Shown here: positions 53,701 to 64,000 of the stretch, in pieces
Numbering within the stretch: the stretch's first letter is position 1
Layout: every line of letters begins with the position of its first letter
NCBI RefSeq assembly: GCF_030848805.1
Contig: NC_092360.1
Coordinates: 16,120,001 to 16,184,000, forward strand
Direction: 5' to 3'
Origin: Temnothorax longispinosus
Lineage: Eukaryota > Arthropoda > Insecta > Hymenoptera > Formicidae
Length of the DNA: 64,000 bases
Translations under genes and position numbers: made by a program
The notes under the pieces: generated by a model
Database searches by the model: none
The model's input: the letters and a program-made list of their open reading frames with translations, nothing else
Told to the model about the DNA's origin: nothing

Positions 53701-54176
53701 ATTATAGAACAATTATGTGGTCTAGATTAAAGCAAACAAAACAACAATTAGAGCAAAATTCAAATATTGCAAATTGTCGAGTTATTATAAGTATACTTAA
53801 TACCTTTATGTTATTCAAGGGTAAGATAAAATATATTGATATATTATACGAGCAATAACAATATAGTGGCAAACTGTCATGACGCTGGTGGCACGGCAAA
53901 CCCATGTCATAGATTTCGCGGAGAAATCAAGATTTGGCTACCCGGCGGTGCGCCTTCGGGGGGTTCGAGATCCAACTTTTCGCGTAAGTTTCAATTGTTT
54001 AGTAGAGTTCGCGGTACTAATGCGACACTGGCTTAAAGCGGCTATAAAGCTTAAGCTCATGGAGAAGGAATTACATTTTTTTTCAAACTTCTTTTATTTT
54101 ATCGTCTTGACTGCGCCCCCCTGAAGCTTGCGCCCGGTGCGGGGGCACCGACGGCACCGCTTTAGTTACGGCACTG
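50719..54176. mobile_element. hAT transposon, 3.46 kb, with 8-bp target duplication
   Basis: CTAATCAC stands at 50711-50718 and 54177-54184. The inverted ends read (G/C)AGTGCCGTAACTA, with GGTGC and GCGCC words repeated inside each end. An 8-bp target duplication and CAGTG-like ends are the hAT signature. A hAT transposase relic occupies 51167-53702 on the minus strand. Confidence 0.9.
51167..53702 (-). pseudogene. hAT transposase, ZMYM1/TTF-finger type, broken
   Basis: It starts MPPKRSSGAEFRKRKRDKEN, the usual start of this group. Then come DPGSWFPLNDSIRSFLIEQG and WLIYSKKKRGY (start of the TTF-type finger, after which the frame is lost), SIDASLQMAIDQEKEKWRHI and NLALRGSNEKIGEPGSGILL. The RNase-H-like catalytic part runs from 52568 (VRGQGYDNGSNMSGKYNGVQ, CAAHSLNLAG, ADTRWSSKAKAV). 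The C-terminal dimerisation block (51445-51167) contains LPVTVASCKRSFSKLKLIKT and MSILFIENSVARQL. Breaks lie near 53120, 52690-52570, 51960 and 51660. The enzyme would excise and insert the element by the hAT hairpin mechanism. Confidence 0.85.
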
Positions 54177-54184
54177 CTAATCAC

Positions 54185-54745
54185 TCGTACGATATGAAGT
54201 TACTTTAATAATTTCGATACGACGTACTAATTTATCTTTAACATGTTCTTGATTTACTTTACGATATTGTACGAATTCATTTATGTGTGACATTCTACTT
54301 TTTCTTTATATGTGATCTTGACTCATTCGAATGGTCTAATTACCTGAACTTATTGCTTTGGAAATTATACTTTGACAATTATATTATGGCTGAAAGTTAC
54401 ATACAACAAAAAAAACAACAACACGAATATCTCTTATTTGAAAGAAATACGATTCTAGAATTCCCTGAATCAGAAGGGTATTACAGGTTGAACTTATTTA
54501 CTCAAATTATAAAAAGGACCATTCGTCTGAGTATGATTTTCTTGTGTGATATGATTTGCTTTTTTGTATAATGCGACATGTGACTTATTTCAAATATGTT
54601 CTAAAACTCAATTACTTTGATAAATCAATTTGAATTTAGTAATATATATTAGAGATCATATGATCTCTCCCTCGAACGGAAGATGTGTGTCGTTTTCTCC
54701 TTCAAATTCATGAGACCAGGCTCATGCGTGAGCTTGTACTAAACA
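54185..54745. repeat. Direct repeat R, copy 2
   Basis: It resembles 59130-59660 in the same orientation (about three quarters identical by eye): ACATGTTCTTGATTT, GAATATCTCTT, GATCTCTCCCTC and GCTTGTACTAAACA in the same order. The hAT element inserted into its left end. The frame at 54287-54571 is not conserved between copies and is not treated as a gene. Confidence 0.6.
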
Positions 54746-54749
54746 CAGT

Positions 54750-56374
54750 GTGAAACAAAAAACTTGATGAGGGAAAATTAAATTTTCAACACAAATTATC
54801 TCTTGAAAGTTATTACACGCTTCTGTAACGCAGTATGCATTAAGTTTGTTATTAAAGTATAAGATTATTAGGAATGAGAAGAGAAAAAATATACGCTCAT
54901 GGAGAATAAAAATTTCTTTGATCTGTTCGAATAGAGATAGTGAATTGTCATTACACTCTAAAAGAATAACAAATTTTTGTTGATATGTTGTTCCATGGAT
55001 GATTACTTTCGGTGATCGTAATATTAAACATCTGTCTCTATCAACGTCAGCTACGAATCTATTAAATATTTCGGAATTCGGCAAATTGGGTAACAGCACC
55101 GTCACTCCAGGATATATTGTACAGCCTTAGTACAAGAATCTTTTCGCTGACGCACCAGGATACGTCACAAGTATTGAGCATAACCGTGCCTGATGTCGGT
55201 AAGCTGCGGTATAAGCCATATTCTTAAAATTCCGTACGACTGGCACTAATGATTTAAAATAAGCATGGGCAGTTTTTAAACCGAAAGCACCATTGTTGTC
55301 GCGTTGGTCAAAATAGCCGAATGCATCGCGGAATATGAATAAGAAAATGAAATTTTGGCACTATAGAATCGGGATACAACCTCTTAAATCGTGGAATATA
55401 TAATTCTATCATACGAGATAGCAGGGTAACAGAACGTTTTAAACAAATTTCGTACGCGAGGCAAATATTTAATATCTGTAACAGGAGTATGTGACACTCC
55501 ATTCGCTCACAAATATTATCTTCTCTATTTATTACTCTTTCACCTATTAAAAAAGGTAAGGTATGAGACAAGTATTTGTGTTGCTGATTGACGTAGATTA
55601 TTATTTTCACAAAGATGTATAGTGTACACGTAACACAACTCCAGGTGCGTTCCTTTGCCAATGCCCGTAGTCAAAGTTAGTTCGTCGGTTATTAAATTTA
55701 GCTAATGTTAAAAAGTTTTTCTCTTCGATAAAAAATCGCAAAAGTTCCTTACAAGTGATAAAAGCCACACCTTCGAGCAAGACATGCATCGAATCTTGAG
55801 GTAAACAGGTCGTTACGTTGAAATTCGGTACATTTTATAGTAGGCTTCTGGCATTGACACCGTATCGTTTTTTCCAAAAGTCTGTAGTATTCTTTGGGAT
55901 GTCTGGATCATTAATTATTGCAACATAATTTTCATGACTTGCATAGTCTCGCAAAATAAAGTTATCTTCTAAGAAATTCATATGCCAATCGTGTTTTATC
56001 GCCATACATGGTCAATAAGCGGATACGGATTCTTTAAAATCCTCCACAAGTGCCGAGGTTGAAGTGTCATCCGCAAAAAATAAAAGCGACCCCTTGAAAA
56101 CGGTTTCTCTGCGTCCTTTGATATTTACAGTAACTCCTTGGGTTTGTAATGTTATAATTTCTGCGACAAATAATTCCAATATTTTTTGGAGCCTACCTTT
56201 TTTCAAATAAGAGGTTTTAACAATCGTAAATAATTGGATTGTATTCCGGTTCTGTTTAAAGTGCAAGTAATAAAAGCGAGGAGAAATCATATACCTGACA
56301 TCTGTCGCGGTCGTATTTGTATCAACTTCGTAAAGTAGAGTCACGAGAGATGGCGACACTAGTGTCGTATGCAT
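54750..56374 (-). pseudogene. Transposase-like gene, copy X (C-terminal part)
   Basis: Blocks on the minus strand: 56374-56012 (NRNTIQLFTIVKTSYLKKGR, LQTQGVTVNIKGRRETVFKG, LLFFADDTSTSALVEDFKES); 55990-55820 (FILRDYASHENYVAIINDPD, FWKKRYGVNARSLL); 55789-55607 (SMHVLLEGVAFITCKELLRF, then NNRRTNFDYGH); 55661-55308 (MIELYIPRFKRLYPDSIVPK, FHFLIHIPRCIR). This is the order of the metazoan family whose members have a YYDD..NPLGS block, an SADN..GFKES block and a DVMHDxLEG block. Frame shifts separate the blocks. It lacks the YYDD block, which occurs in copy Y 3.2 kb away. Confidence 0.6.
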
Positions 56375-56426
56375 GCTTCCGCGCGCTCGGCGCGGACGGA
56401 ATATTACTACGCGCGTTGAAGAAATA

Positions 56427-56657
56427 TGGCCAGTCTACAATGACTCATTAGTCGTTAGTCGGATGTCGGAAGAGAGTCGAAAAAAGTCATAAACGTGTCA
56501 TAAGGCGATCGGAAGTCTGTAATCGGCAATCATAAGCGATTGGCCAAATGCCATCTCTTACGATCACCGATTACAGGCCTTCGATTGCTTACAATAAGCT
56601 TATAACTATTTCTTCCGACATCTGACTAACGACTAACGACTCATTGTAGACTGGCCA
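56427..56657. mobile_element. 231-bp MITE with TGGCCAGTCTACAATGA ends
   Basis: The left end TGGCCAGTCTACAATGACTC and complementary right end are followed by GTCGTTAGTC and CGGAAG pairs; a second internal pairing (GCGATCGGAAG / CTTCGATTGC) is weaker. AT/ATA flanks; target size unclear. Confidence 0.75.
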
Positions 56658-57666
56658 ATAGAGTTGCGCGTGCGCGAGTCGGTCGAGTGCGAGTCTGCGA
56701 CTCACCGAGCGGGCATTCGTTTCCGGTCTCTGGTCGAAGTAACAGCGTTCTCGTATGTGAGACGTGCCGGTAGAATAATCAAGAAAAGCGAGTCGTAACG
56801 TGTGGTAAAATCAGACTGTATTCCATTCTCTCACACTCGTAGTGAGCTCGTATATCTGCTAAGTTGCGAGCGGATCATTTCCGCGAGAGATAGATTTGAT
56901 TAAGCATACGCCACGGGACTATACCGGCCCAGCGATCGACCACGCCATTACCGCTGCGTGTAAACGCATGAAGGAAGGTCCGCCATTGCTGCATCGCAAT
57001 ATCTCACGAAGGAACAGCAGCCATTTGAATACATGAAATGCTTGACGGCCTACCAAAAAGAGAGAGAGAGAGATTCTCATATTGAGAATCTATCATGCAA
57101 GCAGAGATTTCTCCAGTAACGAGGTAACTCTTAGATTTCTGACAACCACATATCCTTTTCGGGTTTTGAGAGTCACTCGTACGATCGAGTGCTGTGGCGG
57201 ATTAATATTCCCGTCTCCTTATTGCGATCTTGGTTCCAGATTTCTGGAGAGATTACGCGAGGCTAACGTCCTCAGAGAGAAGTGTCGACTATAAACCGAT
57301 AGTCCTGGCATCACATTTAACGATTTAATAGATTCAAATCTGAGCTCAGTAAACTTTTCTTTGATTATTTTCTTACGGTTGCAACCGACTAACAAATATT
57401 TTCTTTTCTTTAACGTGTGATCAATTCAAGTAGATAAAGAATTATTGTCATTTTGTCCGAGAAAACACTCTTTCTATTAATATTCTATATATACTTGCGT
57501 TACTTATATTTCATACTTGCGTTACTTATATTCCAATATTTATTGCGTGCAAGATTATTTCACGTTAGCTTTAACTAAAGATTCCTTCGCACGTTCGCGT
57601 ATTTCATAACGTCTATTGTAAATATAAATGGTTTCATTTCGAACAATGCAAGGTTGTGGCGATTAA
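56658..57666. other. Intergenic DNA, no gene recognised
   Basis: CpG-richer at 56650-57050, AT-rich afterwards; includes a short GAGAGA run at 57060 and an inverted pair GATTCTCATATTGAGAATC at 57072-57090. Confidence 0.5.
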
Positions 57667-58430
57667 GGTGGTATGTCCATATAACCTATGAAAACAGATC
57701 GATGCAGTTTTTTCAGTAAAAGTAATTAAGCAACTGACGAATCTTCATGCTAAATTTGAAATGGATTGACCGTGTAGTTTTCGAGATATTATTGTCTAAA
57801 AATATGCTTTTTTCCCTATCTTAAGCATTGCGTTTATGGCGGACGACGCGTGAGAGACCGTAATTTTGAGATAAATTGATGGTAGTAAATTATAGAAAAG
57901 ACAGATCAGGTTGAAAATTAGAATAAAAACAGAGGAGTGTCTTCCGAATCATATGGTACCAAAGCCAACAATCTCAACCGTATAGAATGTTCACAAAATT
58001 AGTTAAAAGACATCGATTTCAGTCTATTCCTCACTGTGATCACAAACCTTCGGATATGTGGCAACGTCGCGCTTTGAATTCATAACGCGAGTTGCATAGG
58101 TTAAAACGCGGTTGTTCGTTCATGATATAAAAGTAAATGTTGCACTTAAATAAAATTAACCTCTAAGTTTATTGCTCCGAACGATACACGTGCAACCATT
58201 TGTTTACATGAATGTTGCGACGTTGCCACATCTGAAGCTCTTCTGTACTACGCTAAGAAAATTGGACTATTTTCATTCGCCTCTTTTTTATTATTGATTA
58301 TTTATTCGATTTGTGATATACAATCATTTTGAGAAATTCATTAATGAATTTAGTTGACTATGAAAGTGTATGAAATTAGAAGTTTTAAAATGAGGTTTAT
58401 TTTGACTCACATAGTCGCGAATAAACCACC
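57667..58430. mobile_element. 764-bp TTAA-target element
   Basis: Ends GGTGGTATG / ATAAACCACC, flanked by TTAA at 57663-57666 and 58431-58434. Internal inverted words GATGTGGCAACGTCGC-like (58053 and 58217) lie symmetrically around AT-rich DNA. No ORF. Confidence 0.65.
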
Positions 58431-58553
58431 TTAACGATATATTATGTGTATAGATTGATACGTCTTTCCTTATCGAATAGGATATTTACTAAACAGTGAC
58501 GTATAACTTGGTATATTACTTCTTGCACATTCTCGATTATCTTCTGAGTTTAC

Positions 58554-59076
58554 TAGGTGCGCAACTAAGTTTCCGGGTTTTTTTTATCAATAAATACAAA
58601 AAATGATTTATTCAAAGTATCGTCCCTCGCTAGCTATACATTTTCGCCATCTCTCTGGCAATACATGAATACCGCGACGATAAAACGACGCGTCTTTGGA
58701 CCGAAACCATTTATCCAACCAATTTTGCACTTCTTCGAAATTGGTCAAGTGTAGCCCAGCCAAGCCCTGCGCCATCGACCGGAACAAGTGCTAATCGGAA
58801 GGCGCCAGGTCTGGCGAATACGGCGGGTGCGGTAGCAGATCCCATTTCAGCGTTTTGATGGTGTCCTGGACGCAAATGCTGTTTATGTGGCACAAAACTC
58901 GACATCTCCGTTGTTAGAAAAAATATTTTTGCGTTGCGATATGTGTTGGTATAACGACTGGTTATTGTTAACAGATGTCCAAGCTATAACTTCAGACAAC
59001 TTCAAACATGTAAGTCGAGTACATGTGTTATTGGTGCCATTTATGTGTGAAACCCGGAAACTTAGTTGCGCACCTA
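58554..59076 (-). mobile_element. Internally deleted mariner transposon
   Basis: TIRs GGTGCGCAACTAAGTTTCCG and complement with TA at both outer edges. On the minus strand the 5' UTR leads to an ATG (about 58905) encoding MSSFVPHKQHL. It is then joined directly to the C-terminal region of a mariner transposase: HPPYSPDLAPSD (third catalytic block), VQNWLDKWFRSKDASFYRRG and LPERWRKCIASEGRYF. About 240-250 residues of the protein, including the first two catalytic Asp, are deleted. Such derivatives move only with a full-length partner. Confidence 0.85.
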
Positions 59077-59129
59077 ATATTTCTTTTGCAAAGATTAGCT
59101 ACATTTAAAGCTATTGGCTATTTGAACGA

Positions 59130-59660
59130 GAATGAAATTACGTTACGAAGGATAATACGACGTATCAATCTATCTCTTACATGTTCTTGATTTCTATGAA
59201 TTTATGCTTATTCATTTTGTGTGACAATTTACTTTATTCTATGTGTGATTTGTTTCATACAAATGATCTAGTTATACGAACTTATTATGATGCAAGCTAT
59301 AATCTGACAAACATTTATAGTTGAAATTACATACAGTCCAGAGAAAAATTAAACGAATATCTCTTGTTGTAAGAGATCAGCATTTAGAATTCATTGAACG
59401 AACTGAGTATTGCGAAGTGTATTTGTTTATTCAAGTTGAGAAAAAGACCATTCGTCTGAGAGCTATTATATATTATGTGACTTGCCCTTTATTTTATGTG
59501 CATTAATTCAAACAAGTTTAATGATTTTTTACTTTGAATATTCAACTGGATTTGTGAATATATGATCTCTCCCTCAAACAGTAAGGTGTATGTGTCGTTT
59601 CCTCCCCTCATTAAATCTAGAACCTAGGCTCCTGCGCGAGCTTGTACTAAACAGGTTCGA
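59130..59660. repeat. Direct repeat R, copy 1
   Basis: Partner of 54185-54745. Its right edge, (CT)GTTTAGTACAAGC on the minus strand, abuts copy Y of the transposase-like gene at the point where that reading frame loses similarity to its family. Confidence 0.6.
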
Positions 59661-59661
59661 T

Positions 59662-60008
59662 CGCACTTCTGGGTCAATATTTGCGAGACTCCAATAAAAT
59701 ATGGATAGTTTTTGTTTCTTCGCATGTACACCCAATGGATTCGCAATTCCAAGATCATCGTAGTACAGAATTATGGCTAAGGCATTTTTATTATTGTGAA
59801 AAAAATTGTTTTTGTAATAATAAGAGCCATCTAACACCGACTTCAAGACGTTGTCTACTGGTGCCTTCGTATTTTGCACATTTAATCGTAATTCGTCATT
59901 ACCTAATAGCACAGTGAGATTCTTCAAAAGTGGCACAACGTATGCATAACGCTCAATATTAATTAAGTCCGATAAACCTGGAGTCTGATTGTTTTTTTTC
60001 CATAACAA
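59662..60008 (-). pseudogene. Transposase-like gene, copy Y (N-terminal part)
   Basis: The frame from 60008 reads YAYVVPLLKNLTVLL, LKSVLDGSYYYKNNFF and ALAIILYYDDLGIANPLGVH, then IFYWSLANIDPEVRS. It is the YYDD..NPLG block of the same family as copies X and Z. Similarity stops at EVRS (about 59665), where repeat R starts. The next block of the family (NRNTIQLF) is the first recognisable part of copy X, so Y and X could be halves of one split gene or two truncated copies. Confidence 0.55.
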
Positions 60009-61080
60009 TTCCTCACAAATAAAGTGTTTTTATGTAGAAACCATGTAGAATTCTTCAACGAGCATTTTATCGAGTGAGTAGTTGGTATTCATTGTGGAAA
60101 ATAGATTGATGGTGGAAATTTCTTTTCGTGCGTTTTTTTAATTATATCAAAATAAACAAGGGAGGTTACAGAATCCGAATGCTGTTGAACTTTATCCTGC
60201 AAATATATATATATTTTAAAATATTGCATTGTAAACCACCTAACGTAATGCTTTCAAATACGTCATGAGTATCTTTTCCTTAATATGCTAAACATTACCA
60301 GTATAATGGACGAATAAATAACCATCAAATACTGAACACCGTCAATTATATGATCGATAGCAGTTTGAGAGATCCTACAAGTTTCACGAATTTCTAGAAA
60401 AATTTTTGCCGCGTGCTATTGAAGTTTTTCTGCTGAAATCACACGTGGCTCCTCATCTCCTATAAACATAAAGAAAATCACGAGTCATGAGTTAAGCTGA
60501 GGAGAACTTTAATTAAGATAATAGCAAAGAAAAATGATGAAAATAAAGCTCATGTAATTCCACATGTGGAGAACTTTGTAAAATAGACTGTTCAAAAAAT
60601 ACGAAAAAAAGGAAATATTTCCATATTTGAAATAATTCTATCCAACTCAATTCATTGGTGCAAATATTGTTCTATTTTTAACTTGTAAGGTTTGATTATA
60701 CCAAAGAACCAAATTCGCATCATAAGTCATTCTCTTCCTAAAAATATTCTTTCCGAAGTGATTGTAGGGATTCTATTTGAATCCTTTGTGCCAAAGTTAC
60801 AGAGTAAATTTGGTACAATTTTGCTGCGTGAAGAAAAAATTACTATAAAAATAAATACTATATCTTTTGCGCATTAATTTTAAATATGAAGTATGTTACA
60901 TTAAGTTAAAATATAAACAAGTGGCACAATATTTGCACAAATAAACCAGGCTGTGAAAAAATGTTCAATTATGAAAATGCTTTATTATTTTAATGTTTTT
61001 TAAAATAAATTTTATAAGTTTAAAGATTTCACATTTTTATTTACACAGTTTTATTTTGACAATTTTTTGACAGCTTATCC
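60009..61080. other. AT-rich DNA, no gene recognised
   Basis: Possibly the upstream part of copy Y's element; only short frames without recognisable motifs. Confidence 0.4.
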
Positions 61081-61249
61081 TTCTTGTATTGTATTCTATT
61101 TATTGTATTTTTTCATAGGGTTTACAAGGCGTTTTTTTTTACGAAGAACGTACCCAAACCTTTTACAAACATAAACAAAATCATACAAAAAATTAAAAAC
61201 AAAAAAATCAGTTCTCCGTGGTCATCTTCCTCTTCTTCTACCTCCGTTT

Positions 61250-62085
61250 TTGCACCGGTCCCGCCCTTGGTCCTCCGTCCCTCCCATCTCGTCTCCTCCT
61301 AATTGGCCCAGTCCCTTTTTCCTCCTTCCTCCTTCTCATCTTCCGACTCTACGAGCAGCTTCTCCTCCATGTCTTTCAATATCTCCTCATCCTCCGATTT
61401 CCCTGTACTCCTGCGTATTCTCCCCTCCATTTTCTCCTCTCTCTCTCCTTTCTCTCCCTATCTCTCCTTTCCACCAACTTGTCCACGTGTATCTTCACCC
61501 CTATTCTATTCCCTGCCTTTCTTCTTGCCTCCAACACCCGCCACTTCTCCTTTTCGTCTCTCAGCTTCACCAATATGGTCAACCATATTTTTCTCTGTCC
61601 CACCACAATCACCTCTCTCACCGTCACCCTTATCTTAAGCCCTTCCGCGAACAGCTCCTTCACCTTCTCCCAATTCGACTCCTTGCCTCCCCATTTCTCC
61701 TTCTTTATCCTTAAAATTACGTTCCTTTTCCTTTGATCGTCCTCGTTCCTTTCACCTGTCCCCGCTCACCATTTCTTCTTCCCAGCCCCACTCTCCTCGT
61801 CGTCCTCCCTCTTCCTTTTGCCTCCATTTAGCTCCAATCTTTCTACCTTTCTTTTCAATCTTCTTACTTTCTTCTCAAGCTCCTCCATCCTCTCCTCCTT
61901 CCTTTTTATCAGCCTCTTTCTTCTTCTTTGACATCTTCTTTACTTTCTCCTCTAGCTCCTTTAACCTCTCCTTCTTCCTTTTGTCAACCTCTTTTTTCTC
62001 CTTCGCCATCTTCCTTAATTTCTCCTCCATTATCCTTTCCACCGCCTCCGCTATCGCTCTCCCCTCGTATTTTATCCTGGGTAAT
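61250..62085 (-). pseudogene. LINE coiled-coil protein downstream of RT, copy 2
   Basis: After a TTTGTTACAG acceptor-like sequence the frame reads RAIAEAVERIMEEKLRKMAK, then long Lys/Glu heptads, a frame change, and (61663-61376) MKELFAEGLKIRVTVREVIV, VGQRKIWLTILVKLRDEKEK and VLEARRKAGNRIGVKIHVDK. The latter match LFTDGLKVRAEVKEVNQIG and VLEARRKEGSRMKVKIDADK of copy 1. It lies between the RT zinc knuckle and the 3' UTR, as in copy 1. Confidence 0.65.
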
Positions 62086-62299
62086 CTGTAACAAAGTTAA
62101 TTGCTCACCACTTCTTTATTCCACTTTCCTCCTCCTCCTCCTTTCTCTTCCTTCTCTTCCCCCCTCCCCTTTTCCCTATTCTCTTCTTCCTTCCTTTAAT
62201 TCCCCCGCCTCTCCTTTTCCTCTCCTTCTTTCCCCTTCTAGTTCTAACATCCATTCCTCCCCTCCCCCTTCCTCATCTAATACCCATCCCACCGCTTCC

Positions 62300-63210
62300 T
62301 GCCAACTACCATTTTCTGCTTCCCATCTCTTACATTCTTCTCATACATGTTCCCACGTTTCCTCCCTATGTTCACATAACCTACATTTCTTCTTTTCATC
62401 CGTTTCTTAGTATCTGTTCTCTCTCATCTCGCTCGTTAATCTAAATCTCGCCACCCTGCTCCATCTATTCTCCCCATTCCTTCTTTAAATATCCCGGTAT
62501 ACCCTCTCCTTTTATTAGCTTGTACCATTTATTATAGTCTGCTTCCTCGATCCTCTCCCATCTCTCTCTCCTTTGCACTTCCTTATCCCCACCAGTTTGT
62601 GAAACCATTCGTCTCTGTCTTCTCTCAGCCTTTCCAGATCTATCAAATCTACTCCTCTGTCTTCAAAGAACTTTTCTCTTTCTCTCTCCCAGCTTGATCC
62701 TGTTTTCCCTTCTTTCTCCCTTCCCTTTAGCTCCTCCCAGCATATCCTCGCCAGTTCACCCTCCTCTAACTTTTTCTCGAATCTCCATGCCCTCATCCCT
62801 GCCCTCCCTCTTAACTTCTCTCTTTGCATTTCCTTCCTAACAAGATACCACGGCGTTCTCCCATCTACTTCCAAGACCCATCTGATATACCTCTCTTCCA
62901 GCCTTTCCATTCCTTCCCTTTCTTTTCATCCCCATATTTCCGCTCCATATCCCAGAACCGTCCACACCAGTCTATCAAACAGCCACAGTCTTTTTCCCCA
63001 ATCTCTCCCAAATCTCCTCTTCCTTATCCCCCAGACCTTCCCCATCACTGCCGCCGCCTTCTTGATCCTTTCCCTTACCTGCGCTTCCTGACCTCCATTC
63101 CTTTGAAACATGTACCCTAAGTATCGAAATTCCTTCACCTCTCCTAATTCTTTTCCTTCCCATCTCCACCTTCTGTTACTGTCCCTCCCTCCTTTCCTAA
63201 ATCTTAATCA
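62300..63210 (-). pseudogene. LINE RT thumb and C-terminal region with zinc knuckle
   Basis: Fragments: VKEFRYLGYMFQRNGGQEAQ and VWGIRKRRFGRDWGKRLWLF (63138-62926); RLEERYIRWVLEVDGRTPWY and LVRKEMQREKLRGRAGMRAW (62910-62515); the knuckle CRLCEHREETWEHV with a stop, then EEC (about 62390-62340). These align block for block with copy 1. The catalytic YADD part is absent, removed between 63260 and 63210. Confidence 0.75.
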
Positions 63211-63259
63211 GCTCTCTATCTTCTCTCTTACTTCTCCTTCTCCTATTACATAGTCAATT

Positions 63260-63947
63260 ACCGTATCTCATCTTCCTCCCGTGAAGATAAATTCCTCCTC
63301 CTTGTCTCCTCTCACATTTTCATTGAATATCTCCCATCCTCTCTCCTCTAAGCTATTTACCAGCAACCTCCCCTCTTTGTTTATCTTCTTATCTTTCGAT
63401 CTTTTTCCCCCTCTCGACCGTCCTCCTTTTTCCTCTTCCTCTATACTCCCACCTTCTCGCTCAGTCTTCGCATTGAAATCTTTCCCTATTATCGTAAATC
63501 TTCTTTCCTCTTTTCTTTCCATTATGTGTCCCAGCTCCTGTAAACTCTCCTCCATCTCCTCTTTTTTTGCATACACCATACCCCTATAATACTCCATCTC
63601 TCGCCACCTATCCTAACCTTTCCCGCTATCAAGCCCTCCCTATCAATTTCAACCTCCGTTCCCTTCTCTTTTAACCCTTTTCTTATTCCCATTATTATCC
63701 TTCCTATTGCTCTTCCTTTTTTATTCTTCCTCTTCGCCGTTTGCACTTCCCATTCGTACCCCCTTGGCAATCTTCTCCTTATTTTCTCCCAGCCATTTTC
63801 TCTTATCCAGGTCTCTAACATGACTAATACATCCTCTTTCTTCAACCTTCCCCAAAAGTCCTTGTCTTTATTTTCCAAACCAGCTACATTCCAGAATACC
63901 ACCCTCCAAAACTTATTTCCTCCCTCCTCTTCTCCTCTGCCTCCCAT
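63260..63947 (-). pseudogene. LINE APE-type endonuclease domain
   Basis: It reads WRVVFWNVAGLENKDKDFWG, LVMLETWIRENGWEKIRRRL and RKNKKGRAIGRIIMGIRKGL. The following frame gives IIGKDFNAKTEREGGSIEEE and FIFTGGR (the family's GDFNA and FTxxR blocks; here GKDFNA). These are the N, E, D and R landmarks of AP-endonuclease-like LINE endonucleases that nick target DNA. A frame change occurs near 63560. It continues DYVIGEGEVREKIES up to the deletion point. Confidence 0.75.
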
Positions 63948-64000
63948 ATTGCCACTCTTTAATTCCTTTTTTCTCTCTTCTTCCCCTCTTATTCCCCCGT

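Larger units (their letters stand above)
61080..64000 (-). mobile_element. LINE copy 2 (minus strand, runs off the window), RT mostly deleted
   Basis: On the minus strand, from the window edge: an APE-type endonuclease (63947 to about 63260), a jump into the thumb of the RT (from about 63210), C-terminal region with zinc knuckle (about 62400-62330), coiled-coil ORF (about 62085-61250), and a 3' UTR with AAAAGGTTTGGGTACGTTC and AAAACGCCTTGTAAACCC near 61110-61170. The UTR and order match copy 1 at 41-44 kb. Several stops and shifts show it is old. Confidence 0.75.

Overview
The window looks like a transposon-dense, gene-poor stretch of a eukaryotic genome, most likely an insect and probably hymenopteran (ant-like). 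The support is indirect. Genes are broken by GT-AG introns. Host-gene scraps resemble insect zona-pellucida (ZP) proteins and pecanex. The mobile elements are the usual insect mixture: Harbinger, hAT, mariner, TTAA-target elements, an LTR retrotransposon, several LINEs and a tRNA-derived SINE. I see no intact single-copy host gene, no rRNA and no CRISPR array.

Layout. 1-392 and 9486-about 10770 are the two halves of one element ('A'), split by a 9.09 kb Harbinger-type composite (393-9482, TTA target duplication). The composite has a broken transposase and Myb-like gene in its centre and 1.3-1.7 kb inverted arms that each carry the same spliced fragment of a ZP-domain membrane protein. A further insert (7120-9205) carries a pecanex exon and a THAP-domain fragment. 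11164-13353 is a GC-rich LTR-like remnant. 13354-21184 is element 'B', with 1.7 kb inverted arms around a centre filled with palindromic MITEs, tandem repeats and a mariner tail. A and B share a cassette in the same order: an acidic protein, a 42-residue membrane peptide (TM1) and a second membrane peptide (TM2).

22745-23649 is a Myb/SANT-like gene relic. 23966-27231 is an LTR-like unit with CATC target duplication, interrupted by an inverted SINE dimer. 27320-30490 is a CT-microsatellite-linked repeat family. 30684-32750 is a LINE reduced to ORF1, sitting inside a (GA)n tract. 33540-36970 is a 216-bp tandem array with MITE and TTAA-type insertions. 38400-39055 holds two adjoining TTAA-type MITEs. 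39027-40569 is a zinc-finger transposase-like gene.

41237-43695 and 61080-64000 are two copies of a LINE in which a coiled-coil ORF lies downstream of the reverse-transcriptase ORF. 45078-47190 is an LTR retrotransposon keeping only gag. 47250-49747 is a broken multi-exon gene of unknown family. 50719-54176 is a hAT element with 8-bp target duplication. 54185-60010 holds relics of a second transposase-like gene, a deleted mariner and more MITEs.

Almost everything here is mobile DNA in nested layers. The parts that look least described are the acidic/TM1/TM2 cassette, the gene-carrying Harbinger arms and the inverted ORF order of the LINE.
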